DNA from: Candidatus Thorarchaeota archaeon | GTDB lineage: Archaea > Asgardarchaeota > Thorarchaeia > Thorarchaeales > Thorarchaeaceae | DNA length: 37,452 nt | Assembly (NCBI GenBank): GCA_011364905.1 | Contig: RDNZ01000027.1 | Span: 1-37,452, forward strand | Direction of reading: 5' to 3' | Notes under the pieces: generated by a model | The model's input: only the letters and a program-made list of their open reading frames with translations | What the model was told of the DNA's origin: nothing | Database searches by the model: none | Translations under genes and position numbers: made by a program | Part shown: in pieces, positions 6,583 to 15,044 of the stretch | How the letters are laid out: every line of letters starts with the position of its first letter | How positions within the stretch are numbered: the stretch's first letter is position 1

Positions 6583-8223
6583 TCAGTGGTTTTTCACAAG
6601 ATAGACAACTACTGCTATAGCTATAATGGCGACTCCAACGACGACTCCGAGGAGAAGAGGATTAAGAGGCTTCTGCGGAGCTCCTAGCGATAACATGAAC
6701 TCAGTGAATCCAGTGTAGTTGTTCCCAATGAAAATGCTTACCCCAGTGCTGTTCAAATCCTCTGAGAGTTCAATCGTTGCTTGACCTGTAAGAGACTGAC
6801 CACCACCCACGGCTATCACAGAATCAAGGGTAGTACCTGAACTATCAAGAATCGAAACACTCTCCCTGCTCCCAAGGCGAGGGCTTAAGCATTCGGTTCT
6901 AGTGGAGAAGGATAGACTTTCACCTGCACTTGTCCCGCCAGAGACACTTGATATTGTCACATCGAGCCGTGGAGTCATTTCAAGGAGATACTCAAAGGCG
7001 GGAGTCATGTCGGCCCAGAGTGGATCAATTCCCGCCTCCACTGGAGCAAAGTAGCCATAGATTCCCTTCCACTCGCGAATGATATGAGTGTCGTTATTCG
7101 AGATGATCACATGGGCCTCCGGCAGGTCTACTGACGCATTGTGGTATAGCTCGAGAGTTATGGGTACAGTGGTGCCGCGTTCATAATACATCCATCCCTC
7201 CCAGGCTCCACTTAGTCCAGATTCCAGTCTGTTCTCAGAGCCAATGTACCCGAGATACTCATTGAATCCATCTGGTAGAATATCTGCATAGTCTGTGGCC
7301 ATCCCATAGTAGAGAACAGGTTCAGTCCAAGCTTCGCTCGCATCAGTGGGAAAGTATGTAGCGTTTATTCCAGAGTGCAACGAGTATGCCATAGCAAACC
7401 GGTGATTCAATGCAAAGTCTCGGAAAGCCTGTGTTTCGGGCTCTGAGAATGGAGCACTTCCACAATAGACCTGGGTGATTGGATTCTGTAGGTCGGGGTC
7501 GTTTAGACCCCAGAAAACGGGATAGTTGCGGTTTAGATCGACAAGTCCAACCTCATCTTCATTCACTAATCCATCTCCGTCGTTGTCGATTCCTTCCCAA
7601 TACTCCCAATCATAGCTATTGATGCCGGGAACTTGTGTTGGATAGTCTTTTTCATAAACGAGGAAATCGGAGATAGCACCATCACCATTCACATCCTCAA
7701 CATCATCCTCAGAAAACAGCCCATCACCATCATTGTCGAAAGGTCTGAGATTCTTTCTTAGCCAATGGTTTCCGTCATTTACTACAATCTCGAGAGCGTC
7801 AGGATTGAGAGTGGGAATGATATAGATCTCCTCCGAGTCTACGTATTCAGTGATGGCATTATCAACCCCATAGTTATTGATCAAGTGTAATGCGAACCTG
7901 AGTGCCATCTCAACCGTGATTTGTTCTCTTCCGTGATGCTGGGCAACTACGAGGGTCTTAGCTTTCTGGATCGTGTTTAACTCGTTCGTGATGCGAAGAC
8001 ATGTTAGATTTCTTCCCTGATAGCTCTGTCCAATTACCTCAACATCGACAAGCTCAGGCACAAGACTTTGCATATTCTCAATCTCTTCGTCAACTTGGTC
8101 TGGATTATGGTATTGCCCATCGTAGAGAAGAGCCAATTGATCCCAGGTTCGAGTTACAGATGGCATTACTACTTTTTCGATGATTGGAACCAGTCCAGTT
8201 GGCTGCGACGCCATGACTTTCAA
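6583..8223 (-). CDS. Secreted, membrane-anchored M14 zinc carboxypeptidase
   Basis: 546 aa from the first canonical start (TTG, 8223). Domain order: propeptide-like start, then an M14 catalytic domain with zinc motif HGRE (His97, Glu100), VDLNRNYP for the arginine/substrate loop, LHSGI for the third zinc ligand and ITLELYHN for the catalytic Glu. Between the zinc motif and VDLNRNY lie three Asp-rich calcium-loop sequences (DNDGDGLFSEDD, DVNGDGAISDF, DNDGDGLVNEDE). The C-terminus has a beta-rich region and a membrane helix ending in YLVKNH, so the enzyme should face outward. Upstream of 8223 the frame stays open and encodes THTKSRIILLALLLTLTVA, a clear signal peptide, starting after an SD at 8293-8299, so the real start is probably ATC at 8286. 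Confidence 0.9.
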   Translation of the reverse strand: MKVMASQPTGLVPIIEKVVMPSVTRTWDQLALLYDGQYHNPDQVDEEIENMQSLVPELVDVEVIGQSYQGRNLTCLRITNELNTIQKAKTLVVAQHHGREQITVEMALRFALHLINNYGVDNAITEYVDSEEIYIIPTLNPDALEIVVNDGNHWLRKNLRPFDNDGDGLFSEDDVEDVNGDGAISDFLVYEKDYPTQVPGINSYDWEYWEGIDNDGDGLVNEDEVGLVDLNRNYPVFWGLNDPDLQNPITQVYCGSAPFSEPETQAFRDFALNHRFAMAYSLHSGINATYFPTDASEAWTEPVLYYGMATDYADILPDGFNEYLGYIGSENRLESGLSGAWEGWMYYERGTTVPITLELYHNASVDLPEAHVIISNNDTHIIREWKGIYGYFAPVEAGIDPLWADMTPAFEYLLEMTPRLDVTISSVSGGTSAGESLSFSTRTECLSPRLGSRESVSILDSSGTTLDSVIAVGGGQSLTGQATIELSEDLNSTGVSIFIGNNYTGFTEFMLSLGAPQKPLNPLLLGVVVGVAIIAIAVVVYLVKNH

Positions 8224-8292
8224 GGGAGCGACGGTCAGTGTGAGAAGGAGCGCGAGTAGTATGATTCGTGATTTGGTATGTGTGATCTCAAT

Positions 8293-8299
8293 TCACCTC
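8293..8299 (-). promoter_or_regulatory. Strong SD site before a non-canonical start
   Basis: Minus-strand GAGGTGA, a 7-base match to the archaeal anti-SD, lies 6 nt before an in-frame ATC (8286-8284) that begins the carboxypeptidase signal peptide. The TGA inside the SD is an in-frame stop, so the start must lie between it and 8223, where no ATG, GTG or TTG exists. Confidence 0.55.
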
Positions 8300-8584
8300 A
8301 GGTTTTACACTAGCATCTTAGACTCGTAGCATTTTTCCAGACAACTGCATCGTCGGGAGTCCACTAGCAGATTGTAACACTTTCTGCAGTCCCTATAATA
8401 GCAGTTTAGTTCAGCGTAACGTCTTACGAAATCGGGGATTCAGTCTCGTTCATTGCAAAATAGAGCACAATCAGGGATTGTAGTTATGAAGAAATCGAAC
8501 CTGAAAGACTGAGGCATATCTTCAGATGTAAACCCAACGATGCACATAAAGGGAAGAACACGAAGACACATGCGGCGACATCAA
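8300..8584. other. Intergenic region between divergent carboxypeptidase and flavodoxin genes
   Basis: No open frame with protein-like composition was found. CTATAATAG at 8394-8402 is TATA-like on the plus strand but is too far from the flavodoxin start to be assigned with confidence. No tRNA-like or repeat structure was seen. Confidence 0.4.
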
Positions 8585-9043
8585 ATGAAGAAAGTGATAA
8601 TCGTCTATGAGAGCGTCTATGGGAACACGAAGATGATTGCGGAGTCCATTTGTGTGGGCATGAATAAAGTGGAGGGTGTGGAGTGTGGTGTCAAAAAGAC
8701 TGGAGAACTACACACCGACGACCTCTGCGAGTTTGATGCCATCGTGTTTGGATGTCCCAACCATGATCAAGAACCAGCGCTCAATATCATTAAATTCATA
8801 GATAGAGCATCTATAGTCCATTTGAAAGCAAAGATAGGGGCTGCTTTTGATACATATACTGGTGGAAACAAGGATGTTGCAGTCACCAAACTAAAAGCCA
8901 AAATTCAAGAGAAGATCCCAGGAATCGAGTTGATTGATACGCTGTCCGCTAAGGTCAAAGGGCGTAAAGGGCCGCTAGCAGACAATGAGGAATCGAAAGC
9001 TCTAGACTTTGGTGCCCGGTTTGCTAAGAGGCTGATTGAGTAG
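8585..9043 (+). CDS. Flavodoxin-family protein
   Basis: About 152 aa from ATG 8585. The N-terminus KKVIIVYESVYGNTKMIAES holds the flavodoxin FMN phosphate loop (ESVYGNT), followed by DAIVFGCPNHDQEPALNI (the loop by the isoalloxazine ring) and IGAAFDTYTGG (second flavin loop). It carries low-potential electrons with FMN in the cytosol. An in-frame ATG at 8540 would add a basic 15-aa leader (IKGRTRRHMRRHQ) that is unlike flavodoxins, so I prefer 8585, although no good SD precedes either. No redox partner gene is adjacent. Confidence 0.88.
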   Translation: MKKVIIVYESVYGNTKMIAESICVGMNKVEGVECGVKKTGELHTDDLCEFDAIVFGCPNHDQEPALNIIKFIDRASIVHLKAKIGAAFDTYTGGNKDVAVTKLKAKIQEKIPGIELIDTLSAKVKGRKGPLADNEESKALDFGARFAKRLIE

Positions 9044-9127
9044 CCTCAATTGTGTGGCCTGACAACAATTACATAAGCATCTGTGTGCAGTGGGTTCTGA
9101 ATTTACATATATTAGGAGGTAGATATT

Positions 9128-9727
9128 ATGCAGTGGAAGAAAATTCTATTCGCAGTAGTAATTGGTTTAATCTTGTTCTTCACTGAGATGTTATTTGGAT
9201 GGATATCAGCTTTCCTTGGTGGAATTTGGACGCTATTCATCATAGTCCTCATAGTTGGGATCCTAGCAGGCGACATCTCAGGAGGATTCGTTGCAGCGTT
9301 ACTAACAGAATTGATAGGTGTCGGAACAATAGCTATAATTCCAGGGTTCTTTTTCCCGGAGATTACTATCACAGCAACTGACATTCTTGGCCGTATGTGG
9401 CTCGTCATGTCGCTGTCAATCTCACATAGTTTGAGATTTCCAGATGAGCCAGTTCCATGGATTGAGGCCATAGTCCTCGTGGTATTATTGGTCTTGCTTG
9501 CGCCTATCGTATACGCTATGTCCCTGATTTTCGCTCTCATTGGTGGCTTAATTGGGAGGTCCATCTACCCGAGGGTGTTCAAACCGAAAGGAGCTCCAAC
9601 ACCTTCACCTTCTCAAGAGCCTCAACCATCGGTCATGCCTCCACCGCAGGAAACACCTATGGAGGATACCTCTGCTCCTGAGGAGGAATCATCGGCACCA
9701 GATTCTGAAGCCTCTGAGTCAGAATAA
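9128..9727 (+). CDS. Four-helix membrane protein with Pro/Ser/Glu-rich tail
   Basis: 199 aa behind a strong SD (AGGAGGT, 9114-9120). Hydrophobic segments lie at about residues 6-25, 30-60 (Gly-rich, possibly two), 60-78 and 118-148. The C-terminal 45 residues are low complexity: PTPSPSQEPQPSVMPPPQE followed by an acidic Ser/Glu stretch. The Gly-rich helices resemble small DUF5518-like archaeal membrane proteins, but I cannot assign the family firmly. The tail is probably an unstructured cytosolic or surface linker. A TATA-like region lies near 9068-9076. Confidence 0.7.
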   Translation: MQWKKILFAVVIGLILFFTEMLFGWISAFLGGIWTLFIIVLIVGILAGDISGGFVAALLTELIGVGTIAIIPGFFFPEITITATDILGRMWLVMSLSISHSLRFPDEPVPWIEAIVLVVLLVLLAPIVYAMSLIFALIGGLIGRSIYPRVFKPKGAPTPSPSQEPQPSVMPPPQETPMEDTSAPEEESSAPDSEASESE

Positions 9728-9769
9728 AAACAGTTATAACATATTATTTACTAATATATAATATGCCAC

Positions 9770-9785
9770 AGACCGCTTGCGGTCT
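9770..9785 (+). terminator. GC-rich hairpin with CTTG tetraloop
   Basis: AGACCG, loop CTTG, CGGTCT is a perfect 6-bp stem with a stable CUUG-type tetraloop, 43 nt after the stop of the preceding gene and after an AT-rich run. It resembles the hairpin at 565-578 in placement. It may end the transcript or fold at an mRNA 3' end. Confidence 0.35.
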
Positions 9786-9855
9786 AAGCTGCCCCAGATT
9801 TCAGCACGCAATTGTGTCAGCTGATTGGTCTGGAGAACATTAAAGAGACAGAACG

Positions 9856-10188
9856 ATGAATGCTGAAGCGATATCTGTGACAGGCACAGAAACAAAGACA
9901 GCATGCGGAAAATGCAGCTGCATAATCATGTATACCTCTGAATTCTGTGTGTTCTGTGACGCTGCAGAAGAGATACTCATAGAAGCTCTCACCAACTTTG
10001 GTGTTCCCCGAAGTGCCATTCGACAGGTCGACATCGAAACCGAGGAGAGTTGTGGATGTAAGACCGATGATGTGACGATGCTACCTACTATCAAGGTCTG
10101 TGACAAGCATATCACGGGACTACCAGAGGAGCAGTCCATGCACGATGCGGTCATGCAGGCAGTGATGAAGGACTGTTTTTGTGAGTAG
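9856..10188 (+). CDS. Cys-rich thioredoxin-fold protein
   Basis: 110 aa with a thioredoxin/glutaredoxin core: strand IIMYTSE, active site CVFC at about residues 33-36, helix AAEEILIEAL, and MLPTIKVCDK holding the cis-proline after Leu. Expected role is disulfide or metal redox chemistry in the cytosol. It carries ten cysteines: CGKCSC near the N-terminus, the CVFC site, CGC around residue 70, one after the cis-Pro strand and DCFC at the extreme C-terminus. The additional CxC pairs suggest metal binding or a relay of disulfides. The gene ends only 2 nt from the convergent endonuclease gene. No partner reductase is adjacent. Confidence 0.8.
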   Translation: MNAEAISVTGTETKTACGKCSCIIMYTSEFCVFCDAAEEILIEALTNFGVPRSAIRQVDIETEESCGCKTDDVTMLPTIKVCDKHITGLPEEQSMHDAVMQAVMKDCFCE

Positions 10189-10190
10189 CA

Positions 10191-10670
10191 TCAAAAATCG
10201 AGCTGGATTGTTTCCCAGCGTACTCTACCCTGTTCTACAGCTTCTTTGATCTTTCGTTCAGTACGATTGAGTTTGGCATTGCCTGTTTTGATGTCTGCAA
10301 GTATTACCGTAATGGGTTCGTCAGAGTTCATATCCTTGACTGCAGTGTATCCGTCGAAGATGAGATAATCAATGGGAGCTCCGATGAATCGAGCATCTGA
10401 AGGATCATATTTGAAGACCTCTCTGTACAATGGAACCATGTGTTCAGCAATCTTGCCCTTCAATACAAAGCGGCTTCTGTCTGCAGCATCTTTCCGGATT
10501 GCAGACTCTTGTTCTGCCCAGGTCAGACGAAATTCCTTCTCAACCATTTCAATCCTATGACGGAGCTGAATCTTCATTACTAAGTAGACAAGCACCACCA
10601 GGATCAACCCTATAGAGAACCCAATTAGAGTATCTGTAAATGCCATAGATTGGATACTGACAGATTGCAT
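10191..10670 (-). CDS. Membrane-tethered endonuclease related to archaeal Holliday junction resolvases (COG4741)
   Basis: 159 aa. An N-terminal membrane helix (TLIGFSIGLILVVLVYLVM) is followed by a charged helix and a restriction-endonuclease-like core. Catalytic pattern seen: Asp in IGAPIDYLIFDGY, then LADIKTGNAKL (a D-x-K version of the E-x-K motif), and the closing helix LNRTERKIKEAVEQGRVRWE typical of COG4741. The family is predicted, not proven, to cleave DNA; the membrane tether is a family trait and suggests a role other than ordinary junction resolution. It converges with the thioredoxin-fold gene. ATG 10670 is used; Met9 is an alternative start. Confidence 0.82.
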   Translation of the reverse strand: MQSVSIQSMAFTDTLIGFSIGLILVVLVYLVMKIQLRHRIEMVEKEFRLTWAEQESAIRKDAADRSRFVLKGKIAEHMVPLYREVFKYDPSDARFIGAPIDYLIFDGYTAVKDMNSDEPITVILADIKTGNAKLNRTERKIKEAVEQGRVRWETIQLDF

Positions 10671-10832
10671 ATATTCTCAAGTAATCGAGGGATATTCGCT
10701 AGAGATTACAAATCCATGTTGGAAGTGATAGGTTATGTTGGTCGCTAACTGAAGGCTTATCCCAGTATTGATAGTAGATTCAATGCCCTTCAGAGTGCAC
10801 GGCGTCGATAAACTAACGTTTGGTGTTGTATC

Positions 10833-11240
10833 ATGCGGAATCAAACAAAGCTCATCTCCTTTGGAGTCTTGCTCATGATACTTCTTTCTACTGCCATTAT
10901 CCTTGCTGTCTATGCTGATAGAGAAGGGCCATCAATCTATCAGATAGAGGTACTCCCCGTAGATCCAACCCCGGGAAACACCATCAGTGTCATAGCTTAT
11001 GCATCTGACATCTCAGGAGTTTCTAGTGCACAACTTAGTTACTCAGTGAATGGAACAATCTGGGAGGTGCAAGATATGAGCTTCATAGCATGTCTTTGTG
11101 CCACAGGTGGTCGTTGGGTTGGCTCCTTTGGCCCTATTGCCGGGAACAGCATAGTGATGTTTTATGTCACGTTATATGATAATTCGCCAACATCGAATCC
11201 CTCATCCTCGCAGACGTTCTCATTGGAAATCAATGCATAG
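10833..11240 (+). CDS. Secreted Ig-like single-domain protein
   Basis: 135 aa. A signal peptide or anchor covers residues 6-28 (KLISFGVLLMILLSTAIILA). The rest is an all-beta domain of the surface-protein Ig type: GPSIYQIEVLPVDPTPGNT, ISVIAYASDISGVSSAQLSY, WVGSFGP and a final strand SSQTFSLEINA. Two Cys in IACLCATGG may pair. GGTG precedes the ATG by 8 nt and GATAAACT about 25 nt upstream could be a TATA box. It probably sits on the cell surface, like the repeats of the giant protein at 30163, but is not linked to it here. Confidence 0.72.
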   Translation: MRNQTKLISFGVLLMILLSTAIILAVYADREGPSIYQIEVLPVDPTPGNTISVIAYASDISGVSSAQLSYSVNGTIWEVQDMSFIACLCATGGRWVGSFGPIAGNSIVMFYVTLYDNSPTSNPSSSQTFSLEINA

Positions 11241-11317
11241 AAACACTTTGAAGATAGTAAGATTTGTTTAAGACTGACTCCTAAACGAGTTCGATTCAGG
11301 GAAAGTGGTGGGCCACT

Positions 11318-12367
11318 ATGACTGAGGAAACACTAGACCTCCTAAAGACCTTATCAGCAACCCCAGGGCCGGTTGGAAGAGAAAAAATGGTCCAAGATAT
11401 AATCAAAGACCACTTCAAGGACTATTGTGGCAGTTTCACACAGGATCGGCTTGGGAACGTGGTTGGAACTCTAGAAGGTGGAATCAAGAAGCACTATGCA
11501 GTGGTAGCACATGCGGATGAGGTGGGATTCCTCGTGAGCCATATTGATGAGAACGGTTTCATACGTGTGAAGTGGAACACACAGGGACACATGCCCGATC
11601 TTCGTCTTTTGCCAGGTCAATGGGTCCTCATCTTGACTGAAAAGGGATTGATACCCGGTGTTTTCTGTGTGACAACTGCTCATCTAGCAGGGCCAGAGGG
11701 AAAAAACCGAATCCCCACATATGAAGAAGTCTTCTTGGACACTGGAGCTCAGAGCGCCGCAGACATTGAAGAATTAGGCATCAACATAGGAGACCCCGTG
11801 ATCTATGCTGCGCCTGTAGAGAGGCTCTTGAATAATCATGTTTCTGGGAAATCGATGGATGACAGAGTAGGGCTAGTTGTCATGTTACGTGTCCTACAGC
11901 ATCTATCCAAGATACCCAAGACAAGAAGACCAACCGTGACATTCGTTTCTACAGTAATGGAGGAGATGGGAGCAAAGGGAGCTGCTGTAGTGGCAAAGGA
12001 CCTTGACCTTGATGCAGTTTTTGTTTTGGATATCGGTCTTGCTGATGATCATCCTGGAACAAAGGGAGAAACTGGAATTTCCCTCGGAAAAGGGCCAATT
12101 GTCGTCATTAAGGACAGTGCTTTACACTACTCGCACGAGCTTGTTCAAAGCGTCATCAAAACCGCAACAAAGGAAGAGATACCGATTCAGCGAGCGGTCT
12201 TCCACTCATACGTGACAGATGGCGTTCAATTTGCGTCTCAAGGTCAGATTGTTGCAGTCCTAGCAATCCCTTGCAGATATTCACACTCAAGTTTCGAAAC
12301 TGTGAACCTCTTGGATATTGATATGACGATACATCTGTTGATGAAGATACTTGAAGCTAGTTCATAG
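11318..12367 (+). CDS. M42-family metalloaminopeptidase (TET type)
   Basis: 349 aa, normal family length. All metal ligands can be read: His65 in AHADEVGF, Asp182 in SGKSMDDRVG, Glu216 of the catalytic pair EEMG (general base Glu215), Asp238 in VLDIG, and His323 in CRYSHSS. The spacing matches archaeal tetrahedral aminopeptidases, which form dodecamers that trim peptides released by the proteasome. The substrate class (Glu/Asp, Leu or Lys preference) cannot be decided from the sequence by eye. It stands alone on the plus strand and converges with the NfeD gene with a 4-nt gap. Confidence 0.93.
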   Translation: MTEETLDLLKTLSATPGPVGREKMVQDIIKDHFKDYCGSFTQDRLGNVVGTLEGGIKKHYAVVAHADEVGFLVSHIDENGFIRVKWNTQGHMPDLRLLPGQWVLILTEKGLIPGVFCVTTAHLAGPEGKNRIPTYEEVFLDTGAQSAADIEELGINIGDPVIYAAPVERLLNNHVSGKSMDDRVGLVVMLRVLQHLSKIPKTRRPTVTFVSTVMEEMGAKGAAVVAKDLDLDAVFVLDIGLADDHPGTKGETGISLGKGPIVVIKDSALHYSHELVQSVIKTATKEEIPIQRAVFHSYVTDGVQFASQGQIVAVLAIPCRYSHSSFETVNLLDIDMTIHLLMKILEASS

Positions 12368-12371
12368 TAGA

Positions 12372-12761
12372 CTAACTAGAAACTGGTTCAACTCTTACTT
12401 TCATGCTCTCACGTGAAACTACTGTAACCGCCGTTCCTTTACTGATTGGACCCACATCGCAACGTGCTTCCCATATCTCGGCACCAACACGTATCTTTCC
12501 AGACCTCTGTGTCACATCCTCAAGCACGGTTCCGGTCATACCCTGCAATTCATAGAACGGTCTGGCAATATCCAGTAGAGAGGGATAGACAAGATAGTAT
12601 TTAGCAGCAACAAATACTGAGGCACCGATAATAAGTAGGATTGTTACTGATATGAACCATTCCGGTTTGAGTACATATACTATGTACATAGCAATAGGCA
12701 CAAGGATTAATTCATCAATTGTGATTGCTATGAACTTGGTTAGAGGAGAGAAACTTACCAC
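12372..12761 (-). CDS. NfeD-like membrane protein with OB-fold domain
   Basis: About 129 aa from GTG 12761. Two membrane helices (about residues 8-31 and 34-56) are followed by an NfeD OB-fold domain: LQGMTGTVLEDVTQRSGKIR, VGAEIWEARCD, PISKGTAVTVVS and a final strand MKVRVEPV. Short NfeD proteins usually act in membrane-raft or stomatin/flotillin complexes, but no stomatin gene is adjacent here. The frame is open to 12935, but the additional 58 residues are Cys/Phe-rich with no family likeness, so I prefer the internal GTG. No convincing SD was seen, so the start is uncertain. Confidence 0.78.
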   Translation of the reverse strand: MVSFSPLTKFIAITIDELILVPIAMYIVYVLKPEWFISVTILLIIGASVFVAAKYYLVYPSLLDIARPFYELQGMTGTVLEDVTQRSGKIRVGAEIWEARCDVGPISKGTAVTVVSRESMKVRVEPVSS

Positions 12762-12793
12762 ATTTTCACGTCCGACCTGATTTCGAGCTTCTA

Positions 12794-12956
12794 TTAATTT
12801 GAGAAGAAAAAAAGGTTTGCAATAAATAAGGCGCTTCCAAGTGTGAAACAGACAAGACCATTGAAAAGGAAAACAAATCGCCGCCATCGCAGTGACCAAT
12901 TCTTGAAGACGGAAACAATCCAGAAATTGAAACAATATAGAAGAAAAATAGATTTG
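12794..12956 (-). other. Possible small or decayed membrane ORF
   Basis: Upstream of the NfeD gene, a third minus-strand frame between stops encodes about 54 residues with membrane-like character (FWIVSVFKNWSLRWRRF, then VFLFNGLVCFTLGSALFIAN). It has no ATG, GTG or TTG start. Local T-richness makes any frame hydrophobic, so this may be chance or a relic of a membrane gene. Confidence 0.15.
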
Positions 12957-13016
12957 CGTTGTTAGATTTGTCCATATGCAGTATGAACAATTGGCTATCT
13001 AGTAGGTGCTCGCTCT

Positions 13017-13856
13017 ATGAATATCAGACCAATGTTGAAGCAGGACATTGATTTTGCGCTGCACCTGACGTCCTGTGAAGGCTGGGGAAGTATCGCACTT
13101 GACTTCGAGGAGCTTCTAGCTTTCGACTCGGAGAGTTGTTTCATTTTAGAGATTAATGAGGAATCCGTGGGCATGATTTGCACAATACCGTACGATGGGT
13201 TTGGTTTTATCAGCAATCTCATAGTTCTGAAAGAACACAGAAACAGGGGGCTTGGGGCAATACTGATGAAACATGCTCTCGGACATCTTGAAGGGAGAGG
13301 TGCAAGGTCGCACCTGCTTGATGGAGTTTTGAAGGCTGTACCCCTGTATGAAAGATTCGGATTTGAGAGAAGATACAAATCCTTGCGCCTTGAGGGACGT
13401 GTTGCACCAAGAATATCCGATGACATTCGAGAAATGGTGAATGCAGACCTGAATGATATTAACGGGTTTGATGCCAAGTTTTTTGGAGCATCTCGAAAAG
13501 ACTTCCTTGAGTCTAGACTCAAACACTTTCCTAGCCTCTGCAAAGTCCTAGAAATTGATGGATACATTGAAGGATACATCATGGGTAGTGAGAGACGCGG
13601 ATTCATTAGAATAGGCCCCTGGGTAATGAAGACCCACTCTGAACGCGCTGAAGCACTCTTACAGGATTTTTCTTCGGAGTGTGAAGAGATGCCATTGCGG
13701 ATAGGGATTCTAGAGAATAATGAAGGAGCACTCCATATACTGCAGAAACACGGATTCGCTCAGAAAAGTTATTCTTGGAGAATGATAAGAGGAGTCAGAG
13801 GTAGCTGGACCTTCTCGGATCATCTCTATGCAATACATTCCGCGGCACGTGGCTAG
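13017..13856 (+). CDS. GNAT-family N-acetyltransferase with tandem acetyltransferase domains
   Basis: 279 aa. The first GNAT domain (about 1-125) shows strand ISNLIVLKEHRNRGLGAILM with the acetyl-CoA loop RNRGLG, then AVPLYERFGFERR. The second half (about 135-279) resembles the Acetyltransf_18-type domain that often follows GNAT domains: GYIMGSERRGFIRIGPWV and ALHILQKHGFAQKSYSWRM. Acceptor unknown; relatives acetylate small amines or peptides. It overlaps no neighbour and converges with the ABC permease gene with an 18-nt gap. Confidence 0.85.
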   Translation: MNIRPMLKQDIDFALHLTSCEGWGSIALDFEELLAFDSESCFILEINEESVGMICTIPYDGFGFISNLIVLKEHRNRGLGAILMKHALGHLEGRGARSHLLDGVLKAVPLYERFGFERRYKSLRLEGRVAPRISDDIREMVNADLNDINGFDAKFFGASRKDFLESRLKHFPSLCKVLEIDGYIEGYIMGSERRGFIRIGPWVMKTHSERAEALLQDFSSECEEMPLRIGILENNEGALHILQKHGFAQKSYSWRMIRGVRGSWTFSDHLYAIHSAARG

Positions 13857-13874
13857 ACAAAGGCATCTGGTTGA

Positions 13875-15044
13875 TTATTGTCTACGACGTTGTTTGATTT
13901 GCTCCAGTTTCTGACTGAAGTCTATTCGTGCGACCCTATCGGCTATGAACGGGGACAGCAGCGTGAAGACGAGTGCAAACGATCCAATCACGGTTAGATC
14001 CACAATTATCGTCCCGTAGCTGCCCTCAACAAACATGCGAATTAAACTACGGTATACATTTGATATTGGGAGGTACTCATTGAAGGCACCGAAGGTTACC
14101 CCCACAAGCTCAAGAGGAGCAATACCACCTCCAACTATCCAATAGAAGATTCCACTCAGGGCAGCCAAGGGTACTATGAAAACTGAGTTACGAAAGACTG
14201 TACCAAGTATAAGGCCAATACCTGAGCAAAAGAGGGCCAATAGGAGAGTGAGAATCATGAAACTCAGAATATCACCTTTAGGCCATCCTCCAAATAGAAT
14301 AAAACCTAGACCAATAATGATTGGAGGAGCAATGTAACTTATGGCTACTCCGCTCAACATTTTTCCAAGAAACACTGAGTGGGGAGACTGATTTGACAGA
14401 TTGAGCTCGTCCCAAGTCTCCTGCTCAAACTCTTGGGTCATTGCGGACCCGGCACCAAAAATCGAGCCAACCATAATGGCATAGATTGAAATTGTCCATG
14501 CCATATATGCCAATCTGGGGGGAGTGAAGGAACGAAGATTCTCAACCTCGAAAGTCACCTTTGTATCTTGGCTGAGATACCTCTGATAGAATATGTCGAG
14601 CTTGCGAATCACTGGCATTCTGAGGTTCTTGGTGAGGTCCTCGTGAATATTAGCCACCTGAATGTGAATGGATGTAGACTCGTTGTTAGAGATTGCATGT
14701 TCGAACCCGGATGGTATTGTAATCACGAGAAGAATGCCCCCATTATCAAAGAGGCGTGATGCAGTGTCTGCGTCCATCACGATGGGAACAAGTCTAGGAG
14801 GAATTGGGTCATATTCTTCAAGAATTTCAATGAATGCGTTTGTATAAACACCTGGATTCTGCTCCTCAACTACAAGGGCAACTTCAACTCCAGCCCCATA
14901 GTAGACACCGCCCATCAACAGAGTGAAAGCAGCAAAGAACATCACGGGTAGGAGAACAACAAGCGAGAGCTTTCGTTTGTTTCTCTTCCACACCCGCATC
15001 TCTTTGGTGAAACTAGCCCTGACAACTCTCAGTGATAGGTTCAC
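13875..15044 (-). CDS. ABC-2 type transporter permease (second subunit)
   Basis: 389 aa from GTG 15044. One N-terminal membrane helix (LSLVVLLPVMFFAAFTLLMG), a large outer loop of about 170 residues, then five more helices with the ABC-2 pattern (WTISIYAIMVGSIFGAGSAM, ETWDELNLSNQSPHSVFLGK). The start overlaps the stop of the upstream permease (GTGA) behind a GGAGGT SD, which shows translational coupling. Together with the two genes upstream it makes a heterodimeric exporter. Substrate is unknown; relatives move drugs, lipids or surface polymers. Confidence 0.9.
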   Translation of the reverse strand: MNLSLRVVRASFTKEMRVWKRNKRKLSLVVLLPVMFFAAFTLLMGGVYYGAGVEVALVVEEQNPGVYTNAFIEILEEYDPIPPRLVPIVMDADTASRLFDNGGILLVITIPSGFEHAISNNESTSIHIQVANIHEDLTKNLRMPVIRKLDIFYQRYLSQDTKVTFEVENLRSFTPPRLAYMAWTISIYAIMVGSIFGAGSAMTQEFEQETWDELNLSNQSPHSVFLGKMLSGVAISYIAPPIIIGLGFILFGGWPKGDILSFMILTLLLALFCSGIGLILGTVFRNSVFIVPLAALSGIFYWIVGGGIAPLELVGVTFGAFNEYLPISNVYRSLIRMFVEGSYGTIIVDLTVIGSFALVFTLLSPFIADRVARIDFSQKLEQIKQRRRQ

